Source: Microgenomates group bacterium
Lineage (GTDB): Bacteria; Patescibacteriota; Microgenomatia; UBA1406; GWC2-37-13
Length of the DNA: 64,000 bases
Direction of reading: 5' to 3'
Assembly (NCBI GenBank): GCA_029906985.1
Contig: JARYMT010000002.1
Span: 62,001-126,000, forward strand
A program made the position numbers and the translations under genes. The notes beneath the pieces are model-generated. The model did no database searches, was not told the DNA's origin, and was given only the letters and a program-made list of their open reading frames with translations. Positions 42,246-51,823 of the stretch are shown here, piece by piece; position 1 is the stretch's first letter, and each line of letters starts with the position of its first letter.

Positions 42246-43610
42246 TTATGGCGTTGTCTTAGCCCAAATTTCATAAAAAACTCCGCGAAAAATTTTTTTT
42301 GTTTTTAAAAAATATTTTTTTTCCAGCAAAATTTTTTGATAATCGAACCCATATATTTCAGCCGTATAGGGAATAACAATAATTTCCTTATCGTGAAGGT
42401 TTTTTATTTCCCTCAAATCAATGATTTTTAAGTCTTTTTTATAATATCTTAAAGCATCGGCCGAAGGATAAATCATATAAATATTTTTTTCTTCTGAAAG
42501 CTGGCCTGCCAGACTTTTCCAGTCTTCCCGGTGAAATCTGGGAAAAATTAGATAGACCAAAGAAAAGATTATCATTCCGGTCAAAACAAAATTTCGCCAT
42601 ATTTTAATATCAATCGCCAAAGATAAAATGAGCGCCAAAATCGGGGCAAGATAAAGAAAACGAAAATACTGAAGAAGGGGAGTAAAAAAAGAAACAATCG
42701 TCCCTAACCCGAGGGGAAAAAATAAAAGATAAATCAGAGTTTTTTCATCATGTCTTTTTTGAGTTAAAGCCGAAAGAAAAACAAAAAACCAGATATAACT
42801 TGTCCAAAGGCCGGCTACCAGATAATAAAACCACTTGGGATAAAAATCAAGCCGACCGACAGCAAACTTGACTGGTATTAATAATAAATTTTTTATATTT
42901 GCCCTACCTAAGACATTTTTCCAATTTAAAACCACCGCCAAAGACTGCTGGCTGTTTAATCTTTGTTGCCAAAATAAAGAAAAAACCATTAAAAAAGCAG
43001 TCAGTAAAATAAAGCTGGAAATAAAAAAATTTTTAGTCTGTTTTTTATAGAAAAAAAATAGAATCATTGACACGATTAAAAAAATCGAACCATAAAAAGT
43101 AAAAAAACTTAACAATATAAAAAAATTGAAAAGCAAAATTTCCTTGTTCAAAAAAGATTTTTTTCCATAATTTTTTACCAATTTAAAAAAGTAAAATAAA
43201 GCAGCGGTAAGGAAAAAAACCACCATCGAATACATCCTTGCTTCTTGTGAATAATAAATTATCAAAGGATTAAAAAGAAAAAATCCCGCCGCCCATAAAC
43301 CGGTGCGGTAATCTTTCAGCCTCCGGCCGATTTGAAAAATTAAATATCCGGTCAGCAAAGAAAATATCACCGAAGGCATTCTTAAGCTGATTTCCGAATA
43401 ACCAAAAAAGTTTGTCCAAAGTTTTAAAAAAAGATAGTATAAAGGCGGGTGAAAATCTTTAGGTGAAAATTGGCTGATTATCTTGTCAAATGAATATTCG
43501 GTCACCACCCGACTAGTAATTCCCTCATCAAGCCAAAGCGATTGGTTAAGATTTATCAATCGAAGAAAAAAAGCTACTAAAAAAAATGTTAGCCAGGTCG
43601 CTTTTTCCAT
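42246..43610 (-). CDS. GT39-type (PMT_2) membrane glycosyltransferase
   Basis: 454 residues, about 10-12 membrane segments. NQSLWLDEGITSRVV holds the catalytic Asp-Glu of the first outer loop, and FSPKDFHPPLYYLFLKLW with FFGYSEISLRMPSVIFSLL is the standard continuation. The C terminus is a short soluble domain (DALRYYKKDLKIIDLREIKN). Such enzymes move a sugar from a polyprenyl phosphate carrier to an extracytoplasmic acceptor. The donor is likely made by the GT2 proteins at 50.3 or 53.8 kb, an inference. Confidence 0.87.
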   Translation of the reverse strand: MEKATWLTFFLVAFFLRLINLNQSLWLDEGITSRVVTEYSFDKIISQFSPKDFHPPLYYLFLKLWTNFFGYSEISLRMPSVIFSLLTGYLIFQIGRRLKDYRTGLWAAGFFLFNPLIIYYSQEARMYSMVVFFLTAALFYFFKLVKNYGKKSFLNKEILLFNFFILLSFFTFYGSIFLIVSMILFFFYKKQTKNFFISSFILLTAFLMVFSLFWQQRLNSQQSLAVVLNWKNVLGRANIKNLLLIPVKFAVGRLDFYPKWFYYLVAGLWTSYIWFFVFLSALTQKRHDEKTLIYLLFFPLGLGTIVSFFTPLLQYFRFLYLAPILALILSLAIDIKIWRNFVLTGMIIFSLVYLIFPRFHREDWKSLAGQLSEEKNIYMIYPSADALRYYKKDLKIIDLREIKNLHDKEIIVIPYTAEIYGFDYQKILLEKKYFLKTKKIFRGVFYEIWAKTTP

Positions 43611-43680
43611 TTTTAAAACAATAAATTAAATTAAAACCGGCGTGACAAACCAAAAAAATAAATCCGATTTAAAAAATCTT

Positions 43681-44526
43681 TTATAAATTTTTTTTGTACC
43701 AGTTAATTGTCCTTGTCAGACCTTCCCTAAGATTAACCCTGATTTTAAAACCTAAATTTTTTAATATTTTGTTTTTTGCCTTTAATTTCGTCCCCGGGTC
43801 TTCGCCTATTCTCATCGGCAGATAAATAATTTTGGACCGGCTTTTGGTCAATTCGATAATTTTTTTTGCCAAATCATTTACCGTGATTTCGATACCGCTA
43901 CCCACTTCAATTGTTTTTCCATTTAGGGTGTTTTTTTCAGAAATCAAAACTGCCGCCCGGACAGCGTCGGTGACATAGATTAAATCCATCGTTTGATTGC
44001 CGTCTCCCCAAATTTTAATCGGTTGGTTTTTCAAAGCCCAAAGGATAAAGAAGGGGACGGCTTTTTGACAATGAAAAGATTGTCCCGGTCCATAAACATT
44101 GAACCATTTAATTATCACCGAAGGCAACCCAAAATATTTAGAATACATTTTGACAAATTTTTCTCCCGCCTGTTTAGTAATTGTATACGTGTTCAACCAA
44201 ACATTGGGCTTGGTCACATAAACTACTTTGGTAAAATTTTTTTTTGCTCCGTCTAAAATATTGATCGTCCCCAATATATTAATTTTGGAAGCCTCATAGG
44301 CTTTGTTTATTAATTCGCTTGTTCCTAATACCGCTCCCAAATGAAAAACCATTTTAAAATTGGGGACGATTTTTAAAATTAATTCTCGATTAGTGATATC
44401 GCCTAAAATTATGTTTTTCCCGCTGGTTGGCCTTGAAGATAAAATACTTACTTCATGTTTTTTAGCTAAAATTTTGACTAAATGCTTTCCGATAAAGCCT
44501 TGACCGCCTGTCACCAATATTTTCAT
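43681..44526 (-). CDS. NAD-dependent epimerase/dehydratase
   Basis: 281 residues. ILVTGGQGFIGKHLVKILAK is the NAD site. The active-site region reads VYVTKPNVWLNTYTITKQAGEKFVKMY, keeping Tyr-x-x-x-Lys, and IIKWFNVYGPGQSF and MDLIYVTDAVRAAVLI follow. It is shorter than GalE (about 330), so the C-terminal substrate domain is reduced. It overlaps the Nudix gene upstream by 4 nt, so the two form an operon. Confidence 0.85.
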   Translation of the reverse strand: MKILVTGGQGFIGKHLVKILAKKHEVSILSSRPTSGKNIILGDITNRELILKIVPNFKMVFHLGAVLGTSELINKAYEASKINILGTINILDGAKKNFTKVVYVTKPNVWLNTYTITKQAGEKFVKMYSKYFGLPSVIIKWFNVYGPGQSFHCQKAVPFFILWALKNQPIKIWGDGNQTMDLIYVTDAVRAAVLISEKNTLNGKTIEVGSGIEITVNDLAKKIIELTKSRSKIIYLPMRIGEDPGTKLKAKNKILKNLGFKIRVNLREGLTRTINWYKKNL

Positions 44527-45065
44527 AATTTATTTAAATAATTAATAATAATTTTTTTATGACCGAAGGCAATTTTTTTTGGCAAATTTTTAATTGAAAA
44601 AAAATCAATTTTACTCACTTCTTTTTGATTAAATTTGTTTAAATAAATTTTTTTTGCTCCAACTTCAAAAACTATATCAACCGAGGCATAAGATTGTCGG
44701 CCGGTTTGATAATGTTTTATCAAATATCCGTTAATTATTTTTCCGGCCCTGACAGCGATCCCTGTTTCCTCGGCAAACTCTCTTTCCAGTCCCTTTTTGG
44801 GCTCTTCATCGATTTCCAAAATACCACCGGGCAAAGACCAGTAGCCGTAAAATGAAGCTTTTTTATCATTCCTTTTGATCAATAATACTTCCTTATTTTT
44901 TATCAAAAGACCAGAAACAACTGGTTTTGGATTATTGTAAAAAATAAAATCGCATCGCTGACAATGGAGCCTTTTTTTTCCGTCGATCAACTTAAACTTT
45001 AGTTCATTTTTGCATCTTGGGCAGTAATAATAGTCAACTTCAAAAAATTGTCTTTTTGTGGTCAT
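44523..45065 (-). CDS. Nudix hydrolase with N-terminal zinc ribbon
   Basis: 180 residues. YYCPRCKNELKF and LHCQRCDFIFYNNPKPVV form a zinc ribbon as in NudC-like NADH pyrophosphatases. The Nudix box GGILEIDEEPKKGLEREF continues with AEETGI and fits G-x5-E-x7-R-E-U-x-E-E-x-G-U fully. It is shorter than E. coli NudC (257), so substrate choice is open. Coupled to the epimerase gene by a 4-nt overlap. Confidence 0.88.
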   Translation of the reverse strand: MTTKRQFFEVDYYYCPRCKNELKFKLIDGKKRLHCQRCDFIFYNNPKPVVSGLLIKNKEVLLIKRNDKKASFYGYWSLPGGILEIDEEPKKGLEREFAEETGIAVRAGKIINGYLIKHYQTGRQSYASVDIVFEVGAKKIYLNKFNQKEVSKIDFFSIKNLPKKIAFGHKKIIINYLNKL

Positions 45066-45099
45066 TTTAAGAAAATTTAAAAAGTGAATTTTTTTGGAA

Positions 45100-46542
45100 T
45101 TAATAATGGTTTTTTAAAAAATTACCAATTGATAATACCAACCCAAGGTGACCAATCAAAAAGAAATAAAAAAAATAACTAAAGCCATAATGAATCGCTT
45201 CCAATTGATAACCAATTAAGTTAAATCGGTAATACCCGGGAAGAAGAACAAAAAACAAAACAAAATAATAATGAAGAATTGAAAAAATAATTGCTATCCA
45301 TCTGGCAAGTTTATTTTTTTTAAAAATTGTTAGCAAACCAAAAAAAACAAAGATTGCCAAAGGAAAAAAACCGGCTAAAAAATATCTACCTTGAATGTCC
45401 CAGGAAAGGCCGGATCTTTTAAAATAAAAACTTAAAACAAATAAAAAAACCATTAAGGAAAAAAAATACTCAACAATAATTTTTTGCTTTTGCCAAACTT
45501 TTACCAATCCGATCATTGTTAAAATTGAAATTATTATCGTATAGCCGATAAAAAAAATTTTTGGGGGATTTAAGTCGTTGGTTGGGCCCAAAAAACCAGC
45601 GTAATGCATGATTGTATGGCGAAATTCAAAAACCGCCTGCCATAAGGCGGGAAAAAAAGCAAGCGGCCGAAGTGGCCGGGTTTCCGCAATAAAAAAAGCT
45701 TCGGTCGACATCCGGCCATAACGTTTTAAATTCAGATATATCCAGGGAGAAAAAATCAGAGAAAAAACTATTAAATAAAATAATGAATAGATTAAATAAT
45801 TTTGTTTGGTCTTGCTTTTAAAAAATAAGAAAATTTCGGCAAATAGTATCGAAAAGATTCCGGAAAACTTGGCTAAAGCGGCTGCCGCCGAAACAATCGA
45901 AAGATATAATATCTCTTGCCGCTTTATAAAATTTTTCTGATTAAGTTTAATTATAAGAAATAATAAAACCGTGGCAAAAAATGCCATTCCCTGATCGGGA
46001 TTTAGGCCAACAAATGTCTTTACCACCATCGGATTGAGGGCAAAAAAAATTAAAATTGTCTTTATCACCAAATCGTTTTTAAAAATTAATTTTAGAATCT
46101 GATAGGAAAAATAAATCATCCCAAAATAAAATAACGACGAAAAAAGCCGAACCAGATAATACCTAGAAATTAAATCAACCTTCAAAAAATCAGCCAGCCA
46201 CATCGAGGGGGAAAGAATTATATAATACAGAGGCGGATGATAAGATTGAAAAGTGATCCGGCTAAACTGCGACTTTTCCTTTTTGTCATATTGGATTTTT
46301 TGATGAAGAAAGGAGTTTTTGATTTCGAAAAAATTAAGCTTTTTTTTGAGAAAAATTTTTAATAAATCGTCAATAAAATATTTTGGTTTTTGTCCTTTTT
46401 GATAATTGTAAGGATAAATTCCTTGGGCGACCCAATAAATATTTTCGTAATGCTCTGGTTCATCGGGACCATTAAGGGGAGGAATAAGGATAAAAAAAAT
46501 CAGATAAGAAAAAATAAAAAGGAGAATAATTTTTTTGTTCAT
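45100..46542 (-). CDS. DUF2142/GT-C-like membrane protein
   Basis: 480 residues, about 11 membrane segments. The first loop reads LIPPLNGPDEPEHYENIYWV, with the P-D-E-P-x-H motif typical of DUF2142 and related GT-C proteins. YHPPLYYIILSPSMWLADFL and VGLNPDQGMAFFATVLLFL follow. Probable lipid-linked sugar transferase in the membrane. tRNA-Gly lies just upstream on the same strand. Confidence 0.75.
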   Translation of the reverse strand: MNKKIILLFIFSYLIFFILIPPLNGPDEPEHYENIYWVAQGIYPYNYQKGQKPKYFIDDLLKIFLKKKLNFFEIKNSFLHQKIQYDKKEKSQFSRITFQSYHPPLYYIILSPSMWLADFLKVDLISRYYLVRLFSSLFYFGMIYFSYQILKLIFKNDLVIKTILIFFALNPMVVKTFVGLNPDQGMAFFATVLLFLIIKLNQKNFIKRQEILYLSIVSAAAALAKFSGIFSILFAEIFLFFKSKTKQNYLIYSLFYLIVFSLIFSPWIYLNLKRYGRMSTEAFFIAETRPLRPLAFFPALWQAVFEFRHTIMHYAGFLGPTNDLNPPKIFFIGYTIIISILTMIGLVKVWQKQKIIVEYFFSLMVFLFVLSFYFKRSGLSWDIQGRYFLAGFFPLAIFVFFGLLTIFKKNKLARWIAIIFSILHYYFVLFFVLLPGYYRFNLIGYQLEAIHYGFSYFFYFFLIGHLGLVLSIGNFLKNHY

Positions 46543-46562
46543 TAAATTAAGTAAAATTAGGG

Positions 46563-46634
46563 AGCGGTGGACCGGATTCGAACCGGCGACCTTCTCCTTG
46601 GAAGGGAGACATTCTACCGCTGAACTACCACCGC
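46563..46634 (-). tRNA. tRNA-Gly (anticodon TCC)
   Basis: On the minus strand GCGGTGG pairs with CCACCGC as the acceptor stem. The anticodon arm reads TCTCC-CTTCCAA-GGAGA, giving anticodon TCC, and the T arm is CCGG-TTCGAAT-CCGG. The 3' CCA is not encoded. Confidence 0.95.
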
Positions 46635-46645
46635 TTGAATTTTAA

Positions 46646-48817
46646 TTATAATAAAAATTTTCTATTTTTTAAACTTTCTTGAAAATAAAGAAGCGGCGAA
46701 AAAAATATCTTTAGTTCGCCCGCTTTATCTAAATCTACCTCAAGCTCAAAATCTCTTTTAATTAATTTTACTGGCCGGCTGTTAAGACGACCGGCAAATC
46801 CATCGGGGTTAATATTTATAAGGATTTTTTTTCCTACTTCTTCTTTTTTGATTTCAAAAACTATTTCATTTGGAGTTTCTTTGATTATCGTCAAAGGGGT
46901 TTTCCCATCGGTTTTCCGAAAGATCGGCAATGCCTCTGGATTTTCATATATATAATTTTCATTTTTTTCAATTAATTGGTAGTAGTTCAGCTCTCGGTCG
47001 CTTAAAAAATATTTCACTGCCAAAATTTGCCAGCGCCGATCTTGAGGAGTAATTTTTGAGGTATTAATCGCATTAATATGGGAGATTGTTTGTTGAGTAA
47101 ATGTCGGGTTTCTTTTAATAATGTTTTGATAAACCGTTTGATAATCCGCCGATGGTCGGCTAAAAAAATTAGCGATTTTTTGGGGGACAAAAGTGGCGTA
47201 TCCCTGGACGCTTTTAGTCCCACTGACCATCGCCCAGGAAGAAGGATTAAGAGCCAGAATGCTTTTTAAATAACTAAAATCGGTTTTTTCTTTTTTATCA
47301 AAAAAAGTTTTTTCTTTGGAAAAAGGTGGTCGAAAATTAACACTGTCTATATAAATATTAAAACCAAAGTAGGGAATCATATCGGCTGTTGACTGAAGAC
47401 GATAATTTTTAAGATCGGCGTTTTTCCCCAGATCAATTTTTTTATTAATTGATTCTTTGATAACCGTTGCCGGAATAAAATAATTAAAATAAAAATTAAT
47501 CACGCCGGCTTCAAAAAACAAAAAAGAAAATAAGCCAAGCCAAATAAATTTTTTAAAACGACTGATAAAAAACCCGATCAGAAAAAATAAAAATAATAAA
47601 AAAAAACTTTTTCCGGCAAGAAGGCCAATGGCGACGATGGTCGGCCGGTCGAAAAAAAGACCCGGCGGTCTTTTTTTTATAAGATAAAACAAAGTCGTAA
47701 AGAATTTTTCAAAATAAGAACTAAAAGAAAAAAAAGCAAAAATCAGGCAAACTGCTAAAAACCATCCGGCTGGTTTTTTGATTGGCAGAAGAAATTTTTC
47801 GTTTTGGGCAATCAAAGTCAGACCATAAATATGGATAACGACAAAAATCTGACTGGCAATCCGGAAAAAAGGTAAAGTGATAAACCCGAAAGCCAAAAAA
47901 AATAAAAAAACCATAATGATAATTCGCTGCCGGTTCACTCTTTTTTTTAAAAATAATAGAATTAAAAAATAACTGAAGTAAAGAGAGATATTGACTACTG
48001 GGCTATAACCAACATTCCATTTGGCTCCGGAATATTTTTCTCCCAATATAAAAGGCAAAACCAATTGAAACAATTGGAAAAAATGGAGCCGGCCGACCGC
48101 CGAAACTTCCTTAGCTACTCTGGTTGATTGAAGTAATAACGGCAGGGAAAAAAAGTAATACCAGCTAGTTAAAATAAAAAGAACAAGAAAAAAAATTAAC
48201 AGTTTTTTGATTTTGATTTTATAAATAAACTTGCCAATGATTGCCGCCAACAGATATCCATAAAAAACAAATTGGCTGTGACCGGACAAAGTTAAAAAAA
48301 CTCCCAAAACAAGCGGCCAAAGATAGCCGGTAAATTTTTCCTTGATCAAATCTTTCAAAAAATAAAGAAAAAGTCCGTAGTGACAAATGACCGCTAAAAT
48401 CAGCGGGTTATTCATCCGCAAAAAAATGCCGCTACCGGAAAAAAACAAAACCAGCGTCAGCAAGAAAGCGAATTTTTTGGTTTTGGTAAATTGGGAAAAG
48501 AATAAGAAAAAACCAAAAATAAACAAAAAAGCATTAGCGGCTGTCCACAAACTGATTGACCAGGGATAAGAAAAAATAAAAAACAAATTAAAGGGGTGAA
48601 AATTACCCAGTCCCAAATCAAAAGCAAAAGGAACACCGGCAAAAATATGGGGATTAAAAAGAGGGAAAATTCCCTTGGCCAGCCACCGGCCAAGAAAAAT
48701 TTTCGCCGTCAAAAAAAGCAAAATTGTATCGGATGATAAATTAATGAAGCTTAAATAAAAAACTAAAATAAAAAAACTGATAAAAAAACTGAAAAAAAGG
48801 ATTCCTTTTTTATTCAT
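46646..48817 (-). CDS. YfhO-like large membrane protein
   Basis: 723 residues. About 11-12 membrane segments over the first 430 residues, then a soluble outer domain with SSWAMVSGTKSVQGYATFVP and DGKTPLTIIKETPNEIVFEI. YPWSISLWTAANAFLFIFGF and LSGHSQFVFYGYLLAAIIG match YfhO-type proteins, which glycosylate wall polymers in other bacteria. The start overlaps the next upstream gene by 4 nt (48814-48817), so it is co-translated with a GT39 gene. Confidence 0.75.
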   Translation of the reverse strand: MNKKGILFFSFFISFFILVFYLSFINLSSDTILLFLTAKIFLGRWLAKGIFPLFNPHIFAGVPFAFDLGLGNFHPFNLFFIFSYPWSISLWTAANAFLFIFGFFLFFSQFTKTKKFAFLLTLVLFFSGSGIFLRMNNPLILAVICHYGLFLYFLKDLIKEKFTGYLWPLVLGVFLTLSGHSQFVFYGYLLAAIIGKFIYKIKIKKLLIFFLVLFILTSWYYFFSLPLLLQSTRVAKEVSAVGRLHFFQLFQLVLPFILGEKYSGAKWNVGYSPVVNISLYFSYFLILLFLKKRVNRQRIIIMVFLFFLAFGFITLPFFRIASQIFVVIHIYGLTLIAQNEKFLLPIKKPAGWFLAVCLIFAFFSFSSYFEKFFTTLFYLIKKRPPGLFFDRPTIVAIGLLAGKSFFLLFLFFLIGFFISRFKKFIWLGLFSFLFFEAGVINFYFNYFIPATVIKESINKKIDLGKNADLKNYRLQSTADMIPYFGFNIYIDSVNFRPPFSKEKTFFDKKEKTDFSYLKSILALNPSSWAMVSGTKSVQGYATFVPQKIANFFSRPSADYQTVYQNIIKRNPTFTQQTISHINAINTSKITPQDRRWQILAVKYFLSDRELNYYQLIEKNENYIYENPEALPIFRKTDGKTPLTIIKETPNEIVFEIKKEEVGKKILININPDGFAGRLNSRPVKLIKRDFELEVDLDKAGELKIFFSPLLYFQESLKNRKFLL

Positions 48818-50310
48818 TGTTTTTGGGAAAAAATATAAACTAGGGGAACACCATCTTTTTTTATGATCTTTAAGATTTTTCCTTTAAATTTTTTATGGTC
48901 ATTATTTCTTGTCCAGCAGACAATATAAGAAGCTTTATCAGCGTCTCTTATCTCTTCAAAACCCAAATCCCTAAGATAATAGCCAATCGCAAAAGCATTG
49001 CCGCAGGCAAAAAAGGGCTTTGGTTTGTTATCACCGGCCGGCAGCTCTTTTCTTAACCAGTTGGCGGCTTCTTTATTGGCTTCTCCCCAATAATCGGTCT
49101 CAAATTGGCCGTAGGCTCCCTTTAATCCGCCAATTAACTCATTAAAATAAAGATACGGGTAAGGGTAAAGACTGAAGTAATCTTTAACAATCAGAATCAT
49201 ATTCAACGTAATTAAAACCAGAGCTATTTTTTTGAAAAAAGGATTTTTTACTAACTCATAAAGACCGGCGATGCTTAAAACAATTATCTGAGGCAATAAA
49301 TAATCCATATGTCTTAAACCGTCATAGACAACCGGCCGGCAGATAAAAAATACCGTCAGGTTGATTGCCAGCGAAATCAAAAAAAGACACAACAATTGAT
49401 TTTTCTTCGTTAAATAAAAAAAAGAAAGACAAAATAAAAACAGGATAAAAACCGGCGTCGTAATTAAAAACCAAACCGGTAAATAGGTCCATGGCAATGA
49501 TGTGCTGGAAATAAATTTCCCTAAAAAAAGGACTTCTCCCGGCCAGGGATATTTTAAAGCAATATTTGCCAGATGAAAAAAATGGTTAAAAGGATCAGCC
49601 CCAAGATAGGGCAGGGAAATTATATGGATTAAATAGCCGATTAAAAAAATTAATATCAATTCCAAAAGAAAATCTTTGATTTTTTTTTCTTTTTTTTGAT
49701 GGCAAAGAAGGTAGTAAAAAAAATAAATTGGATAAATCAGATAACCAGCCATTCTCATCGATTGAGTTGCTCCAAAACTTAATCCCAAAAGAAGAATTCT
49801 TAATTTTTGCTCCCATTTTCTTGATAAGTAAATTAGGCTTAAAGAGAGAAAATAATAAATAGCAAAAGGAATATCAGTCGGGTTGACAGGAAGATCGCCA
49901 AAAAATCTTGGGGTAAAAACCAAAAAAATCGGCCCCAAAAGGGCAAAAAAACCATTTTTAAATTCTTCAAAAAGGACTTCATAAATAGCAATAAAAATCA
50001 AGACGGCAAAAATTAAATTCAAAAGATGATATTTTTCCATACTTTCCTGACCATTAAAGATATAAAGGATGGCGTGGTGAAGATGGTTATGATCCAAAAG
50101 ATCGCCGCTGTCCGGGCCTTTGACTACAAAATCTTTCTGAAGGATTTGATCGTTACCTCTGATTTTGATATAAAGGAGCTTCCCTCGATAATAGGTGGGT
50201 CTTTCGTCAATTGAAATTCCATAATCTTTATAAGTCAACAAGGAAAAAATTAAATAGATTATCAAAAAAATTATTAGCCAGTATCTTGTTTTGACAAATC
50301 TTCCTAGCAT
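48814..50310 (-). CDS. GT39-type (PMT_2) membrane glycosyltransferase
   Basis: 498 residues, about 11 membrane segments. LLTYKDYGISIDERPTYYRGKLL carries the Asp-Glu of the first outer loop, and FTPRFFGDLPVNPTDIPFAIYYFLSL is the typical second loop of this group. The C-terminal 90 residues form a soluble domain with CGNAFAIGYYLRDLGF. It overlaps the YfhO-like gene by 4 nt and follows the GT2 gene by 3 nt, forming an operon. Confidence 0.83.
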   Translation of the reverse strand: MLGRFVKTRYWLIIFLIIYLIFSLLTYKDYGISIDERPTYYRGKLLYIKIRGNDQILQKDFVVKGPDSGDLLDHNHLHHAILYIFNGQESMEKYHLLNLIFAVLIFIAIYEVLFEEFKNGFFALLGPIFLVFTPRFFGDLPVNPTDIPFAIYYFLSLSLIYLSRKWEQKLRILLLGLSFGATQSMRMAGYLIYPIYFFYYLLCHQKKEKKIKDFLLELILIFLIGYLIHIISLPYLGADPFNHFFHLANIALKYPWPGEVLFLGKFISSTSLPWTYLPVWFLITTPVFILFLFCLSFFYLTKKNQLLCLFLISLAINLTVFFICRPVVYDGLRHMDYLLPQIIVLSIAGLYELVKNPFFKKIALVLITLNMILIVKDYFSLYPYPYLYFNELIGGLKGAYGQFETDYWGEANKEAANWLRKELPAGDNKPKPFFACGNAFAIGYYLRDLGFEEIRDADKASYIVCWTRNNDHKKFKGKILKIIKKDGVPLVYIFSQKQ

Positions 50311-50313
50311 AGA

Positions 50314-51048
50314 TTAGTTAAAAAGATTGTATCTTATGATTTCATAAATAGCTCTGATGCCGTCTTTCCAGCCGATTTTTTTTCCTTCCTCGTAAGTGCG
50401 GCCGCGATAAGATATCCCGACTTCATAAATTTTCAAATTTTTTATTTTGGCAATTCTGGCGGTAATTTCCGGCTCAAAGCCGAAACGTTTGCTGGTCAAT
50501 TTTCTGGCAATTTTTCTGATTAAATCACCACGGAAAACTTTAAAACCGGTTTCCATATCGGTTAAATTAATATTGGTAAACATGTTGGATAAAAAAGTTA
50601 AAAAAATATTGGCCACCGAGTGCCAGAAATATAATACGCGGTGGGGGCGATTGGAAATAAATCTTGATCCGTAGACGACATCGGCGCCATTTTTAAAAGG
50701 TTCAAGCAAGATAGGGTAATCATCAGGATTATATTCCAGGTCAGCGTCCTGAATCAGGACAACATCGCCAGTCGATTTTAAAAAACCTGTCTTAAGCGCC
50801 GCTCCTTTTCCTTCATTTTTTTTCTTGATGATAAAAATTATTTTTGGCTGGTTTTTTCTGAAAAATTTTTTTGATTTTATCAGCTGATTGATTTTTAACC
50901 GGGTTCTATCAGTTGAGCCATCGTCAATGATGATGATTTCTTTTTTATAATCCAGACAATTGGCGTTTAGAACGCGCTCTATTGTTTGACCAATAAATTT
51001 TTCCTCATTATAAACAGGGATGATGATGGAAAGGGTTTTAGTGGCCAT
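50314..51048 (-). CDS. GT2 polyprenyl-phosphate glycosyltransferase (DPM1-like)
   Basis: 244 residues from ATG 51048 (MATKTLSIIIPVYNEEKFIG); the frame is open to 51072. IIIIDDGSTDRT, KKNEGKGAALKTGFLKSTGDVVLIQDADLEYNP and GSRFI are the DPM1-like blocks with D-x-D. DMETGFKVFRGDLI is typical of the subgroup that makes polyprenyl-phosphate mannose or glucose, the donor for GT39-type enzymes such as the neighbour. The start overlaps the nucleotidyltransferase gene's end by 11 nt. Confidence 0.9.
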   Translation of the reverse strand: MATKTLSIIIPVYNEEKFIGQTIERVLNANCLDYKKEIIIIDDGSTDRTRLKINQLIKSKKFFRKNQPKIIFIIKKKNEGKGAALKTGFLKSTGDVVLIQDADLEYNPDDYPILLEPFKNGADVVYGSRFISNRPHRVLYFWHSVANIFLTFLSNMFTNINLTDMETGFKVFRGDLIRKIARKLTSKRFGFEPEITARIAKIKNLKIYEVGISYRGRTYEEGKKIGWKDGIRAIYEIIRYNLFN

Positions 51049-51799
51049 TTTTTTTAATATAAATTTTTTCACTTTCTTTTAACTCTTCAAAAGTATTAAT
51101 GCCGAGGCCTGCTTTTTCGAAAGGTATTTTTAAACCAATAGTTTTAAAATTATGGGCCGCGGCAATTTCAACCAAATCGGTTAAATAATATTCTCCGACA
51201 GCTGATTTACGAATCTGATTAAGATATTTTTTTAAAAAAAGGTAATCAAAACAATAAAATCCCGGATTAACTTCCTTAATCAGTTTTTGTTTTGGACTGG
51301 CGTTTTTCTGCTCAACAATGCCGGTGATAAATCCATTTTTATCTCTGATAATTCTTCCGTATTTCAATAAATTAGGGCGGTCATACTCAAAGGTGATTAA
51401 AGATATCGCCGGTTGTTTTTTTTGGTGTAAATCAAGTAGTTTTTTTATCACTTCTTGATCATAAAACATCATGTGATCGCCATAGCCGACGAGAATTAAT
51501 TCCGGAACCGTTTTTAATTTGGCAATCGCCGAAAGACCGACCTTGACCGCGTGGCCGGTCCCCAGCCTTTTTTTCTGAAAAGCATAAACCACCGGATATT
51601 TTTTTAAAACTTGCCGGACACTTTCCTTAAAAGCGCCAGCCACGACGACGACCGGTGAAGCAATATTAATCATCAGTTCAACAGCGTAGACAATGAGTGG
51701 TTTGTTTAAAAAGGGAATCGTCACTTTATTTCTCTCTTTGCATTTCATCCTTGTCCCTTTGCCGGCCGCCAAAATAATCGCCGCGATGTTTTTGTTCAT
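51038..51799 (-). CDS. GlmU-like sugar-1-phosphate nucleotidyltransferase, single domain
   Basis: 253 residues. AAIILAAGKGTRMKCKERNK is the NTP-binding motif, QKKRLGTGHAVKVGL and VGYGDHMMFY fit the GlmU uridyltransferase domain, and EVNPGFYCF and SAVGEYYLTDLVEIA follow. The acetyltransferase left-handed helix of full GlmU (about 450 residues) is missing, so it makes an activated sugar (probably UDP-HexNAc) only. It overlaps the GT2 gene downstream. A TATAAT lies 10 nt before the ATG. Confidence 0.87.
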   Translation of the reverse strand: MNKNIAAIILAAGKGTRMKCKERNKVTIPFLNKPLIVYAVELMINIASPVVVVAGAFKESVRQVLKKYPVVYAFQKKRLGTGHAVKVGLSAIAKLKTVPELILVGYGDHMMFYDQEVIKKLLDLHQKKQPAISLITFEYDRPNLLKYGRIIRDKNGFITGIVEQKNASPKQKLIKEVNPGFYCFDYLFLKKYLNQIRKSAVGEYYLTDLVEIAAAHNFKTIGLKIPFEKAGLGINTFEELKESEKIYIKKNGH

Positions 51800-51823
51800 A
51801 TAAAAGCAGATTATAGCAAAAAC